Shown here piece after piece: positions 44,907-53,460 of a stretch of 64,000 nt of DNA; within the stretch, counting starts at the first letter, position 1, and each line of letters starts with the position of its first letter. Where the stretch lies: the NCBI RefSeq assembly GCF_002158905.1, contig NZ_CP021431.1, positions 1,984,001 to 2,048,000 on the forward strand. Direction: 5' to 3'. This DNA is from Yoonia vestfoldensis (lineage in GTDB: Bacteria; Pseudomonadota; Alphaproteobacteria; Rhodobacterales; Rhodobacteraceae). A model generated the notes under the pieces. That model did no database searches and was not told where the DNA came from. It saw only the letters and a program-made list of their open reading frames with translations. A program made the position numbers and the translations under genes.

Positions 44907-46136
44907 ATGGACCTTGGACAGACCGCGCGGCTGAAACCCGTGCTTGCCGCCGTCAAGGCGATGATCGCGGATGAGATCGCGCCACTGGATGCCGAATTTC
45001 TGTCGCAGGTCGATATCGGCGACCGCTGGCAATTCACCCCGCGCCAGTCCGAAATCCTCGAAGGGTTAAAGACCAAGGCCCGCGACCGGGGCCTGTGGAA
45101 TTTCTGGGATACGTTCGGCGATGGACCCAGCCTCAACACCGTCGAATATGCCTATCTGGCCGAGGAAATGGGCAAAAGCCATCTGGCCGCAGAGGTGTTC
45201 AACTGCAACGCACCCGACACCGGCAATATGGAGGTGTTCGCCCGCTACGGCACCGCGGCGATGAAGGACCGCTGGCTGAAACCGCTGATGGCGGGCGACA
45301 TCCGGTCGGCCTATCTGATGACCGAACCCGATGTGGCCAGCTCGGACGCCACCAATATCGCCATGACCTGCGTGCGCGACGGCGATGATTATGTGCTGAA
45401 CGGGCAGAAATGGTGGGCGACGGGTGCGGGCGATCCGCGTTGTGCGGTGCATATCGTCATGGTGCGCAGCAACGATGAGGCGCCCAAGCACCAGCGCCAT
45501 TCGATGATCGTGGTGCCTGCCGACACGCCCGGCATCGTGAAACTGCGCGCGATGGAGGTTTACGGCCATGACGACGCGCCGCATGGCCATATGCATTTTC
45601 GCTATGACAATGTCCGCGTGCCCGCCGAAAACCTGCTGCTAGGGATCGGGCGCGGGTTCGAGATCGCCCAAGGCCGCCTTGGCCCCGGCCGCATCCATCA
45701 TTGCATGCGCGCCATCGGGCAGGCCGAAAAGGCGCTGGCGCTGATGTGTGAACGGTCGGTCAGCCGGGCGGCCTTTGGCAAGCCCTTGGCGGAATTGGGC
45801 GAAAATTACGACCTGATCGCCACCGCCCGGATGGAGATCGAACAGGCCCGCCTTTTGTGTCTGAAAGCCGCATGGATGATGGACCAACGCGACAAACGCG
45901 CCGCTGCCCCTTGGATCAGCCAGATCAAGGTGGTGGCCCCTGCCGTGGCGCTGAAGATCACCGATATGGCGGTGCAGATGTTCGGGGCAGCGGGCGTGTC
46001 ACAGGACACACCGCTGGCGCGGCAATGGACGCATCTGCGCACGCTGCGGCTGGCCGATGGCCCCGATGCGGTGCATCGCCGACAGGTCGCAAGGGCGGAA
46101 CTTGCCGCTTATGGGACGGGGCAGAAGATATCGTAG
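44907..46136 (+). CDS. Acyl-CoA dehydrogenase, ACAD10/11-like
   Basis: The 409-residue flavoenzyme has the ACAD stretches YLMTEPDVASSDATN (FAD loop), DYVLNGQKWWATGAGD and FGAAGVSQDTPLARQWTHLRT. It follows GGGGGAGGAAC. It should oxidise an acyl-CoA with FAD. Its neighbour, the phosphotransferase, supports an ACAD11-like role in 4-hydroxyacid breakdown. It overlaps the convergent repressor gene by 28 bases. Confidence 0.92.
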   Translation: MDLGQTARLKPVLAAVKAMIADEIAPLDAEFLSQVDIGDRWQFTPRQSEILEGLKTKARDRGLWNFWDTFGDGPSLNTVEYAYLAEEMGKSHLAAEVFNCNAPDTGNMEVFARYGTAAMKDRWLKPLMAGDIRSAYLMTEPDVASSDATNIAMTCVRDGDDYVLNGQKWWATGAGDPRCAVHIVMVRSNDEAPKHQRHSMIVVPADTPGIVKLRAMEVYGHDDAPHGHMHFRYDNVRVPAENLLLGIGRGFEIAQGRLGPGRIHHCMRAIGQAEKALALMCERSVSRAAFGKPLAELGENYDLIATARMEIEQARLLCLKAAWMMDQRDKRAAAPWISQIKVVAPAVALKITDMAVQMFGAAGVSQDTPLARQWTHLRTLRLADGPDAVHRRQVARAELAAYGTGQKIS

Positions 46137-46426
46137 ATGCGTTCCAGCAAGGGGCGCACCCGCGGGTCAGCCAGATGATAGCGGATATTGCGGCCGTCAC
46201 GGGTACAAGACACCAGGCCTTCGTTGCGCAAGCGCAGCAATTGGCCTGATACATAGGATTGGCTGGCACCAAGGGCGGTTTCCAGATCGCCGACCGACAT
46301 CTCGCCCGGCACCAGCGCGCAAAGAATGCGCAGCCGGCCGGGGTTCGACAATGCCTTCAACAGCTCTGCCGCTTCGGTCGCTGCGGCATCCATCGGGTCC
46401 AGTTTGAAATCTGTTGCTTGTTTCAT
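46109..46426 (-). CDS. sqrR: ArsR-family persulfide-responsive repressor (SqrR/BigR type)
   Basis: The 105-residue winged-helix protein has LLKALSNPGRLRILCALVPGEMSVGDLE, then SYVSGQLLRLRNEGLV. Cys36 and Cys102 are 66 residues apart, as are the two persulfide-sensing cysteines (41 and 107) of SqrR. A third, Cys74, is extra. SqrR/BigR represses sulfide-oxidation genes until a tetrasulfide bridge forms. It is divergent from the pmp/blh-like genes. Confidence 0.85.
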   Translation of the reverse strand: MKQATDFKLDPMDAAATEAAELLKALSNPGRLRILCALVPGEMSVGDLETALGASQSYVSGQLLRLRNEGLVSCTRDGRNIRYHLADPRVRPLLERIYDIFCPVP

Positions 46427-46452
46427 AGCGTCACCCTACAGCCCTTTTTTAT

Positions 46453-46472
46453 ACATTTCAACATTGAAATGT
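46453..46472. promoter_or_regulatory. 20-bp operator palindrome overlapping a -35 element
   Basis: The arms ACATTTCAA and TTGAAATGT are perfectly complementary with a CA spacer. TTGAAA within the right arm could serve as the -35 element for the rightward genes, with TATTGT about 16 bases on. This is a plausible SqrR/BigR box. Confidence 0.6.
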
Positions 46473-46513
46473 TTTCGGAAATACTTATTGTATGACCGCA
46501 AAGGAGAATCAAC

Positions 46514-47377
46514 ATGAAACCAGATGTCAAAGCCTTCTTCGATGAAGCCACCAACACGATTTCCTACGTTGTGCGCGAACCTCAGGGCAGCGCCTGCGCG
46601 ATTGTTGACAGCGTGCTGGATTACGACCCCGCCGCAGGGCGCACCGATACGACATCCGCCGATGCGATCATCGCCTGGGTCAAGGACCAAGGGCTGACTG
46701 TCGCCTGGATCCTCGAAAGCCATGTCCATGCTGACCATCTGTCTGCCGCCCCCTATCTGCAACAGCATCTGGGCGGCAAGATCGGGATCGGGTCCAATAT
46801 CACCATCGTGCAGGATACTTTCGGCAAGATCTTCAATGAAGGCACCGAATTCCAGCGTGACGGGTCGCAATTTGATGCGCTCTTCAAAGAAGGTGATGCG
46901 TTCCATATCGGGCAGATGCGCGCCGAGGTGCTGCATACGCCGGGCCACACCCCCGCCTGCCTGACCTATGTGGTGGGCGATGCGGCCTTTGTGGGCGACA
47001 CTTTGTTCATGCCCGATTTCGGCACGGCGCGCTGCGATTTTCCGGGCGGATCGGCCGAAGACCTTTACAATTCGATCCAGAAAATCCTGGCCCTGCCCGA
47101 TGAGACACGGATTTTCGTGGGCCATGATTACAAGGCCCCCGGCCGCGATGAATTCGCCTGGGAAACCACTGTGGGCGAACAAAAGGCGATGAATGTGCAT
47201 GTGGGCGCGGGCAAACCGCTGGAAGATTTCGTCTCTATGCGCACGACGCGCGATGCGCAGCTGGGCATGCCTCGGCTAATCCTGCCATCGCTGCAAACCA
47301 ATATGCGCGCGGGCAATCTGCCCGAACCCGAAGACAATGGCGGGCGCTATTTCAAAGTGCCGATCAACCAGCTTTGA
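46514..47377 (+). CDS. MBL-fold hydrolase, persulfide dioxygenase/Blh-like
   Basis: The 287-residue enzyme has the metal site: SHVHADH, HTPGHTPACL, DTLFMPDFGTARCDFPGG and GHDYKAPGRD. These are features of the ETHE1/Blh group, which oxidise glutathione persulfide to sulfite with Fe(II). It is the first gene of the detoxification operon, behind an AAAGGAGAATC site. The family also holds glyoxalase II-like members. Confidence 0.88.
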   Translation: MKPDVKAFFDEATNTISYVVREPQGSACAIVDSVLDYDPAAGRTDTTSADAIIAWVKDQGLTVAWILESHVHADHLSAAPYLQQHLGGKIGIGSNITIVQDTFGKIFNEGTEFQRDGSQFDALFKEGDAFHIGQMRAEVLHTPGHTPACLTYVVGDAAFVGDTLFMPDFGTARCDFPGGSAEDLYNSIQKILALPDETRIFVGHDYKAPGRDEFAWETTVGEQKAMNVHVGAGKPLEDFVSMRTTRDAQLGMPRLILPSLQTNMRAGNLPEPEDNGGRYFKVPINQL

Positions 47378-47400
47378 TCGCGACAACATAAGGAAAGACA

Positions 47401-47826
47401 ATGCAACAAGATTGGATCATGGGCCTGATCGGCGGCGGGCTGATCGGGACGGCAGGAGCTTTGTTCCTGCTGGTGAACGGGCGGATCATGGGGGCCTCTG
47501 GGATCATCGGCGGGCTGGTCGATGGCAGCGGGCGCAGTGATTGGCAGGAACGCGCAGCGCTGATCGCGGGGCTGGTGCTTGTGCCGGCCATCGCCGCAGC
47601 GGCGATCGGCGGGTCGGAAACCAACCTGACCGGCAATTGGGCCGTCATCATCGCGGCGGGGCTACTGGTCGGGATCGGCACAAGGCTGGCCAATGGCTGC
47701 ACCTCGGGGCACGGGGTCTGCGGGATTTCGCGGCTGTCGCTGCGCGGCATCGTGTCCACCGCGTTTTATATCGGGGCGGGCGGTCTGACGATGGTCCTGT
47801 TCAAACATGTGCTGGGGGTGATCTGA
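47401..47826 (+). CDS. pmpA: YeeE/YedE family protein (PmpA-like)
   Basis: The 141-residue membrane protein has the cysteine motif GCTSGHGVCGISR. Such proteins, in pairs, carry thiosulfate or sulfur compounds. It is followed by a second such gene with a four-base overlap. Confidence 0.86.
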   Translation: MQQDWIMGLIGGGLIGTAGALFLLVNGRIMGASGIIGGLVDGSGRSDWQERAALIAGLVLVPAIAAAAIGGSETNLTGNWAVIIAAGLLVGIGTRLANGCTSGHGVCGISRLSLRGIVSTAFYIGAGGLTMVLFKHVLGVI

Positions 47827-48257
47827 TGCGCGCTTTTGTTTCTTTCCTGACGGGCGGCCTGTTCGGGCTGGGCCTGCTGGTGTCGGGCATGACCGATACC
47901 ACCAAGGTGCAAGGCTGGCTGGATGTGTTCGGCGATTGGGACCCGACGCTGGCCTTTGTGATGGGCGGCGCGATCATTCCGATGGCCATCGCCTGGCGGC
48001 TGACGGTCGGGCGTAAACCCGTGCTGGCGGCTGCTTTTCCTGCGCCGCCCGAACCTCGGATCGGGCGCAACCTGGTGATCGGATCGACGCTGTTCGGCGC
48101 AGGCTGGGGTCTGGCGGGGCTCTGTCCCGGCCCGGCGATTGCCTCGCTCAGCTATGGTGGCGCGGGTGGTCTTGTCTTTCTGGCAGCAATGCTGGCAGGT
48201 ATGATGCTGACACCGGGGCTGCGGGTCCGTTTCGAGCGCGCCCTGCCTGCAACATAA
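47826..48257 (+). CDS. pmpB: YeeE/YedE-type (DUF6691) protein (PmpB-like)
   Basis: The 143-residue membrane protein has GLCPGPAIASLSYGG, the second half of the two-part YeeE/YedE transporter. It overlaps the previous stop (ATGA). A longer frame upstream is spurious. It and PmpA probably act as one transporter. Confidence 0.86.
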   Translation: MRAFVSFLTGGLFGLGLLVSGMTDTTKVQGWLDVFGDWDPTLAFVMGGAIIPMAIAWRLTVGRKPVLAAAFPAPPEPRIGRNLVIGSTLFGAGWGLAGLCPGPAIASLSYGGAGGLVFLAAMLAGMMLTPGLRVRFERALPAT

Positions 48258-48267
48258 GAGGACGATC

Positions 48268-48693
48268 ATGGATATCCGACACATCACCCCCGATTACGCG
48301 GTCACACCACAGATTGATGTGGCGGATATCGCCGCGATTGCCGCGGCTGGTTTCACCACGATCATCTGCAACCGGCCCGATGCCGAAGTGCCGCCTTCGC
48401 ATCAGGCCGAAACGATCCGCGCCGCAGCAGAGGCGGCGGGGATCACCTTTACGCTGAACCCCGTGACCCATCAGGGGCTGAACATGGGCATGGTCGATAC
48501 CCAGATGGCGGCGGCTGACGCCTCATCCGGGCCAGTGCTGGCCTATTGCGCATCCGGCACGCGGTCTTCGATTGTCTGGTCGCTGGGGCAAGCGGGCAAG
48601 ATGCCGACCGATGCGATCATCGCGGCCACAGCGCTGGCGGGCTATGATCTGGCCGGGATGCGCGGGCAGCTGGATATGCTGGCCAAGGGGTAA
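48268..48693 (+). CDS. TIGR01244 family sulfur transferase (DUF442)
   Basis: The 141-residue protein has FTTIICNRPDAEVPPSHQ and the catalytic YCASGTRSSIVW loop (Cys-x5-Arg). In BigR operons the same domain is fused to the MBL hydrolase in Blh; here it is a separate gene in the same operon. It would move sulfane sulfur. Confidence 0.88.
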   Translation: MDIRHITPDYAVTPQIDVADIAAIAAAGFTTIICNRPDAEVPPSHQAETIRAAAEAAGITFTLNPVTHQGLNMGMVDTQMAAADASSGPVLAYCASGTRSSIVWSLGQAGKMPTDAIIAATALAGYDLAGMRGQLDMLAKG

Positions 48694-48724
48694 AACGCGG
48701 CACCAAAACGGATCGCCTGCGTCA

Positions 48725-48762
48725 GGGCGCGGTGCTGGTTGATCCAGCATCGCGCCCTTTTT
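48725..48762 (+). terminator. Terminator of the sulfide operon
   Basis: A 14-bp stem (GGGCGCGGTGCTGG with CCAGCATCGCGCCC, one G-T pair) and TTGAT loop are followed by five T residues. It lies 32 bases after the TIGR01244 stop. The remaining bases to 48911 hold no gene I can support. Confidence 0.85.
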
Positions 48763-48911
48763 GCGCGGGATAAGCCGCCAGTAGATGTCATATGGCGCCA
48801 TGCCCCGCCCAGCATGGACCGGCGCTTGCCCCGCACTTTCGCCAATGATCAGGTCAGCAGCGCGCAGGCCGCCTTGCCCCCCGGCGGCGCGCGGATGCGG
48901 CCAAGCGCGTC

Positions 48912-49970
48912 TCACGCCCCTTCCAGCAGGCCCGCCATATCGTGATCATCGGGCTGGTCGGACTCGTCGAACTGCAGGGACATATCGCCAGTCATATCGC
49001 CGGTCATATCGTCAGAGATGTCTGATGCCATATCTGGGGCCATGTCCAAGGCCATATCCGGCAAGGCCACGCTGCCGCTGACCAATTCATCCATATCCAT
49101 GCCGGGGGGCAATTCGATCCGCACGGCGCGGTGCCCGGCCAATTGGCCCAGTTTCGCCTGCGCCACAAAAGATCCATCAGCCGCGATCAGCCGGACCGAA
49201 TTGACGGTGCAGCCCGGCAGCGCCACCACCTGCCCGACCTGCAAGGCCTGCGCCTGCCCCAGCGGCATTTTGAAACGGTGCAAACGCGCGGTCAACATGG
49301 CGGCCGAATCCTGCACCACGGCGCTGAATGCCGTGCCCCAATCCAGCACGGGGGCGGGTGTGTCGGGGGCGTCGGATTCCGCCTGCACCGGCAGGACCAG
49401 CATCACCTCGCCCAGCCGGTCACCGGCGCCGAGTTCCACATTCATCCGCAACACGCGGTAATCGCCATCATCCAGCAGCAGACCGGCCAGCCGGCTGTCG
49501 GCCAGCCTGTCGCCGACGCTGACATCATCGACCCAGCCATCATAAGCGGTGGTCATCACCGCCGGGGGCAAGGCCTGCAGAAACGCCACAAGCAAAGGAT
49601 CGCACAGCGCCTTGTCCGTGCCGGTCGCGGGGCGGTCATCGGCGGGATGATCCAGCAGCCGGCCTGTGGTCTGCACCTCGACCATGGCGGCGCGCAATTG
49701 CATATCCACCGCGACAAACCCCGCCAAAGCACCCCGCCGGTCCAGCCCGACCAGCATCAGCCCCGGATCCAGCCCGCCCAGCAAATCATCCAGCCGCCCG
49801 ACATCATCGGCCGTGCTGGCCACCCGCAGCACCAGCCCGCCCGCATCGCTGGCCGCCTTGACCAGCGCCAGCCGCACAGCGCGCGACGTGGTCAGCGGGC
49901 TGACGGCGGGCGTGCCAATGGCCTGCCCCGCCATGCGCCGCAGAATAGAGATATGAGAGCTGTCAGTCAT
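48912..49970 (-). CDS. FliM/FliN C-terminal (SpoA) domain protein
   Basis: The 352-residue protein has a SpoA-like end with LGQAQALQVGQVVALPGCTVNSVRL and VAQAKLGQLAGHRAVRIE. This is the surface of a flagellar or secretion C-ring protein. The N-terminal part lacks clear FliM CheY-binding sequence. The C-terminus carries an Asp-Met-rich repeat. It stands alone, without flagellar genes around it. Confidence 0.78.
   Translation of the reverse strand: MTDSSHISILRRMAGQAIGTPAVSPLTTSRAVRLALVKAASDAGGLVLRVASTADDVGRLDDLLGGLDPGLMLVGLDRRGALAGFVAVDMQLRAAMVEVQTTGRLLDHPADDRPATGTDKALCDPLLVAFLQALPPAVMTTAYDGWVDDVSVGDRLADSRLAGLLLDDGDYRVLRMNVELGAGDRLGEVMLVLPVQAESDAPDTPAPVLDWGTAFSAVVQDSAAMLTARLHRFKMPLGQAQALQVGQVVALPGCTVNSVRLIAADGSFVAQAKLGQLAGHRAVRIELPPGMDMDELVSGSVALPDMALDMAPDMASDISDDMTGDMTGDMSLQFDESDQPDDHDMAGLLEGA
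48975..49065 (-). repeat. 12-bp periodic repeat encoding Asp-Met-x-x units
   Basis: The repeat codes DMALDMAPDMASD and DDMTGDMTGDMS. The unit is CATATCGCCAGT on the plus strand, imperfectly copied about seven times. It is inside the end of the SpoA gene. Confidence 0.6.
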
Positions 49971-50056
49971 GCGCCTGCCTTGGGTCTGACCCCAGATTAC
50001 ACCCGCAGAGATTACTTTTCCGCTAAGACCCGGCCAGCGCGGCGAAATCGGCGCGG

Positions 50057-52723
50057 CTAGATCGGCAAGCTCACACGGAACGCCGTGCCGGATGTGCCGG
50101 GCAGATAGGTGATATCGCCATGCAGCCGGTGCATGATCTCGCGGCAGATCGCCAGCCCAAGCCCTGCGCCGCCTGCCTTGGATTCATCCGCCAGCCGCGA
50201 GAATTTTTCAAAGATCAATTCATGATTCTGCGCCGCGATCCCGATGCCATTATCCAGAAAATCAATCCGATGCTGCCCTTTGGCACGGCTGACACGAATC
50301 GTCAGCGCCGGCGACTTGGCGTCGCAATATTTCGCCGCATTCGAAATCAGGTTGATGAACACCTGTACCAGCCGGTCCAGATCGGCGGTGATCTCGATCT
50401 CTTCGGTGGCGCGGTCGCGCAGGATCGTCAGGTTGCGGTCATGCACCCCCGCCGCCGCAATCGCCCGGTCCAGCAGCACCGACAGCCGCCCGGTCTGCGG
50501 GCGCAGCACGACCTGTCCGTTTTCCAGCACCGACAAATCCAGCAGATCATCCAGCAGCAGCGACAAGCGGATCGATTCGTCCAGGATGATCCCGGCATAG
50601 CGGTTGCGATCCTCGGCGGGCAGATCATCCTCGCGCAGGATTTCCGAAAACGACCGGATCGAGGTCATCGGCGTGCGCAATTCATGGCTGATCTGGCTCA
50701 GAAACGCATCTTTCTGGATCGACAGCGCCGTCAGCTTGGCATTGGCGTCGCGCAGCGCGCGCGCGGTGGCCTCTTGTTCGGCGGATTTCGCCTCGAGCCG
50801 GTTGGAATATTCCAGGATCTGGGCGGCCTCGTCAGCCACGGCGATCAGATCCTCGACCGAGACACCGCTGCCCCCCGTCAATTGGCCGATCATCGCATGG
50901 GCGGTCGCAGCCCCGACAGAGCCGCCCAATTCGCGTTCCAGCCGCGCGACGAAATCGGTGGTGGCCTTGGGCAGCTGACCGGGGATGCCCTGGCGTGTGG
51001 CCTCGCGCGCAAAGATCCGCTGCGCCTCGGTCCGGCCGATGATGCGTTGCGACATCAACAGCAGGTCCTCGGCGGCGGCAACGGGGCGCGACCATGTCCG
51101 CGCGCCGGTGGTATGTTCAAAGACATTGACGAATTGCGCGCCTTGCAGCCGTTCCAGCGGCGATGGAAAGGTCACCAGCGAGACACCCACGAAGGCCGCA
51201 GTATTCAGCAGCATCGACCACAGGATGCCATGCACCAAGGGATCGATCCCGCCGATCCCGAACAGCGCCTCGGGGCGCAGCCAGCCGATGCCGAAAGGCC
51301 CGTGCACAAAGACCTCGGCCGGGATCACGGCACCGGGGCCAAAGCTGGGCAGAAACATCGACCAAAGCCAGACCACCAGCCCGGTCAGCAGACCTGCCGC
51401 CGCCGCAGGCCGGGTCGCGCCGCGCCAGAAGATACCGCCGATCAGCGCGGGCAGCACCTGCACCGAACCCACGAAAGAGATCAGCCCGATCGCCGCCAGC
51501 GCCGTGCCCCCGCCCGACAGCCGGTAATAGACAAAGCCCAGCGCCAGCACGCCCGCGATGGACAAGCGCCGCGCCAGCAGCGTCAGCTGGCGCACATCGC
51601 CTGACATCGCGCCGCGCTGGTCGCCCTGCAAGGCGAACCACAAAGGCACCACGATGTGATTGGACACCATCGTCGCCAGCGCGATGGTCGCCACGATCAC
51701 CATGGATGTGGCAGATGAAAAGCCGCCCAGAAAAGACAGCATTGCCAATCCGTTAGCGCCCTGGCTTAAAGGTATTGTCAAGACGAACAGATCAGGGTTG
51801 CTGCCTGCGGGCATCAGGTCAAGCCCGACCACCGCGATCGGCACGACAAAGAGGCTCATCGCCAGCAGATAGGCCGGAAAGGCCCAGCTGGCGAAACGCA
51901 GCTGCGCCTCGTCGTCATTTTCCACCACCATGACCTGAAACATCCGCGGCAGGCAGACAAAGGCCGCGGCCGAGACAAAGATCAGCCCGAACCAGCGATG
52001 CGTGTCCTGCTCCCACAGTTCCAGATCAGCGGCATCGATCCGCGCCATCATCTGCACCGGGCCACCGCCCAGCCCCCAGACCACGAAAACGCCGACCGCG
52101 ATCAGCGCGAAAAGCTTGACCACCGCCTCGACCGCGATGGCCGTGACAATGCCGGGATGGCGTTCATTGGCATCCAGGTTGCGGGTGCCGAACAGGATCG
52201 TAAAGACCGCCAGCCCCCCCGCGAACCACATCGCGGCGCGCGCGAAATCGCCATCGGTCCAGGCCGCCCCCTCATGATCTGCAAAGACCGCCAGTGACAG
52301 CGTGACCGATTGGATTTGCAGCGCGATATAAGGCGTGGCCGCGACCACGGCGATCAGCGTGACAACCGCGCCCAGCCGGCGCGATTTGCCAAAGCGCGAC
52401 GAGATCAAATCCGCAATCGAGGTGATCCGCTGCGCCCGCCCGATCCGCACCAGCCGCCGCAACAGCCACCACCAGCCCACCATCACCAGCGTCGGCCCCA
52501 GGTAGATCGTCACGAATTCCAACCCCGACCGCGCCGCATAGCCCACCGCGCCGTAAAAGGTCCAGGCCGTGCAATAGATGCTCAGCGACAGCGTATAGAT
52601 CACCGGCGCATGCAGCCATTTCGCCTGCCCCGCCGCCGCCCGCCTTTCGGCCAGAAAGGCCACCCAGAACAGCGCCGCCACATAGCTGAGCGCGACAAGG
52701 ATCAGGATATTGAAGGAAACCAT
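50057..52723 (-). CDS. Solute-symporter-fused sensor histidine kinase (CbrA-like)
   Basis: The 888-residue protein has an N-terminal sodium/solute symporter domain (about 1-500, some thirteen helices). Then comes a coiled linker and a HisKA domain with SQISHELRTPMTSIRS (His680). The HATPase follows, with FINLISNAAKYCD and GLGLAIC. It resembles CbrA, which joins transport and sensing of amino acids. The start overlaps the stop of the small membrane protein gene by one base. Confidence 0.93.
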   Translation of the reverse strand: MVSFNILILVALSYVAALFWVAFLAERRAAAGQAKWLHAPVIYTLSLSIYCTAWTFYGAVGYAARSGLEFVTIYLGPTLVMVGWWWLLRRLVRIGRAQRITSIADLISSRFGKSRRLGAVVTLIAVVAATPYIALQIQSVTLSLAVFADHEGAAWTDGDFARAAMWFAGGLAVFTILFGTRNLDANERHPGIVTAIAVEAVVKLFALIAVGVFVVWGLGGGPVQMMARIDAADLELWEQDTHRWFGLIFVSAAAFVCLPRMFQVMVVENDDEAQLRFASWAFPAYLLAMSLFVVPIAVVGLDLMPAGSNPDLFVLTIPLSQGANGLAMLSFLGGFSSATSMVIVATIALATMVSNHIVVPLWFALQGDQRGAMSGDVRQLTLLARRLSIAGVLALGFVYYRLSGGGTALAAIGLISFVGSVQVLPALIGGIFWRGATRPAAAAGLLTGLVVWLWSMFLPSFGPGAVIPAEVFVHGPFGIGWLRPEALFGIGGIDPLVHGILWSMLLNTAAFVGVSLVTFPSPLERLQGAQFVNVFEHTTGARTWSRPVAAAEDLLLMSQRIIGRTEAQRIFAREATRQGIPGQLPKATTDFVARLERELGGSVGAATAHAMIGQLTGGSGVSVEDLIAVADEAAQILEYSNRLEAKSAEQEATARALRDANAKLTALSIQKDAFLSQISHELRTPMTSIRSFSEILREDDLPAEDRNRYAGIILDESIRLSLLLDDLLDLSVLENGQVVLRPQTGRLSVLLDRAIAAAGVHDRNLTILRDRATEEIEITADLDRLVQVFINLISNAAKYCDAKSPALTIRVSRAKGQHRIDFLDNGIGIAAQNHELIFEKFSRLADESKAGGAGLGLAICREIMHRLHGDITYLPGTSGTAFRVSLPI

Positions 52724-53016
52724 TACCGCCGCATGTCATCGGGTGAATGGTCGGTATCGGGCAACAGCCGCGCCAGCACCGCCGCCAGCCCGATCAGGAT
52801 CAGCCAGATCACGAAAATATACGCCACCATGCCCGATTTCGAGGGTGTCTCGGGGCCAGAGCTTGCCCAGAGCAGCGGGATGAACCACAAGACCGCCCCC
52901 AGCACGGGCAGGAATTGCGCAGCATCCCCCAGCCGCCGCTGCCGATAGCTGGCCCGCTCCAGAAAGACCGGCGGTTTGGCGGGCGGTTTGGCAGGCGGTT
53001 TGGCGGGCGGTTTCAT
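52723..53016 (-). CDS. Small membrane protein with KPPA repeats
   Basis: The 97-residue protein starts MKPPAKPPAKPPAKPPVF, then has two hydrophobic segments. It lies between the receiver gene (four-base overlap) and the kinase gene (one-base overlap). It may link the pair or support the symporter domain. No family is recognised. Confidence 0.78.
   Translation of the reverse strand: MKPPAKPPAKPPAKPPVFLERASYRQRRLGDAAQFLPVLGAVLWFIPLLWASSGPETPSKSGMVAYIFVIWLILIGLAAVLARLLPDTDHSPDDMRR
52970..53015. repeat. 12-bp tandem repeat, about 3.7 copies
   Basis: The unit GGCGGTTTGGCG gives KPPA on the minus strand. Copies are nearly identical, so copy number could vary by slippage. It forms the N-terminus of the small membrane protein. 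Confidence 0.8.
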
Positions 53017-53381
53017 GGGGCCATCATGGCGCGGACATAATCGCGCACATCGCTGTTGGAAAAGGGTTTGGTCATGAAATGGCTGGCACCCAGCCGCAGG
53101 GCCAGCGCGCGGTCCTTGTCCTGCCCGCGCGCGGTCAGCATCATCACCGGGATATCCTTGGTGACATCGGTGCTGCGCAATTCGCGCAAGATCTCAAAGC
53201 CGCTGCGCCCCGGCAGCATCACGTCAAGAATGATCATATCGGGCGGCAGGGCCAGCACCTTGGCCATGGCGGTCTGACCGTCTTGATGGGTATGCACGGT
53301 CCAGCCGTCGCGCGACAGGATGAATCCGATCGCCTCGATGATGTTTGGCTCATCCTCGATCAGAAGGACGCGCTTGCCCAT
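53013..53381 (-). CDS. Single-domain response regulator (CheY-like)
   Basis: The 122-residue receiver has the acidic pair ED (10-11), phospho-acceptor Asp53 (IILDVMLPGRSG), Thr (MLTARGQD) and Lys (MTKPFSN). No output domain follows. It is the first of three overlapping genes with the small membrane protein and the symporter kinase, so it is probably their partner. Confidence 0.93.
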   Translation of the reverse strand: MGKRVLLIEDEPNIIEAIGFILSRDGWTVHTHQDGQTAMAKVLALPPDMIILDVMLPGRSGFEILRELRSTDVTKDIPVMMLTARGQDKDRALALRLGASHFMTKPFSNSDVRDYVRAMMAP

Positions 53382-53460
53382 CCCATCGCCTCCCCTTTGC
53401 TCGCCGCGCTGGCGCGCGGGCTCCCCTTGGTATCGACTATCCTTGTTTCAGAGCGGCCTG

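Noticed and set aside
48523..48915. A 130-residue minus-strand open frame over the sulfide operon terminator
   Set aside because: It spans the TIGR01244 gene in antisense and a strong terminator; no homologue traits.
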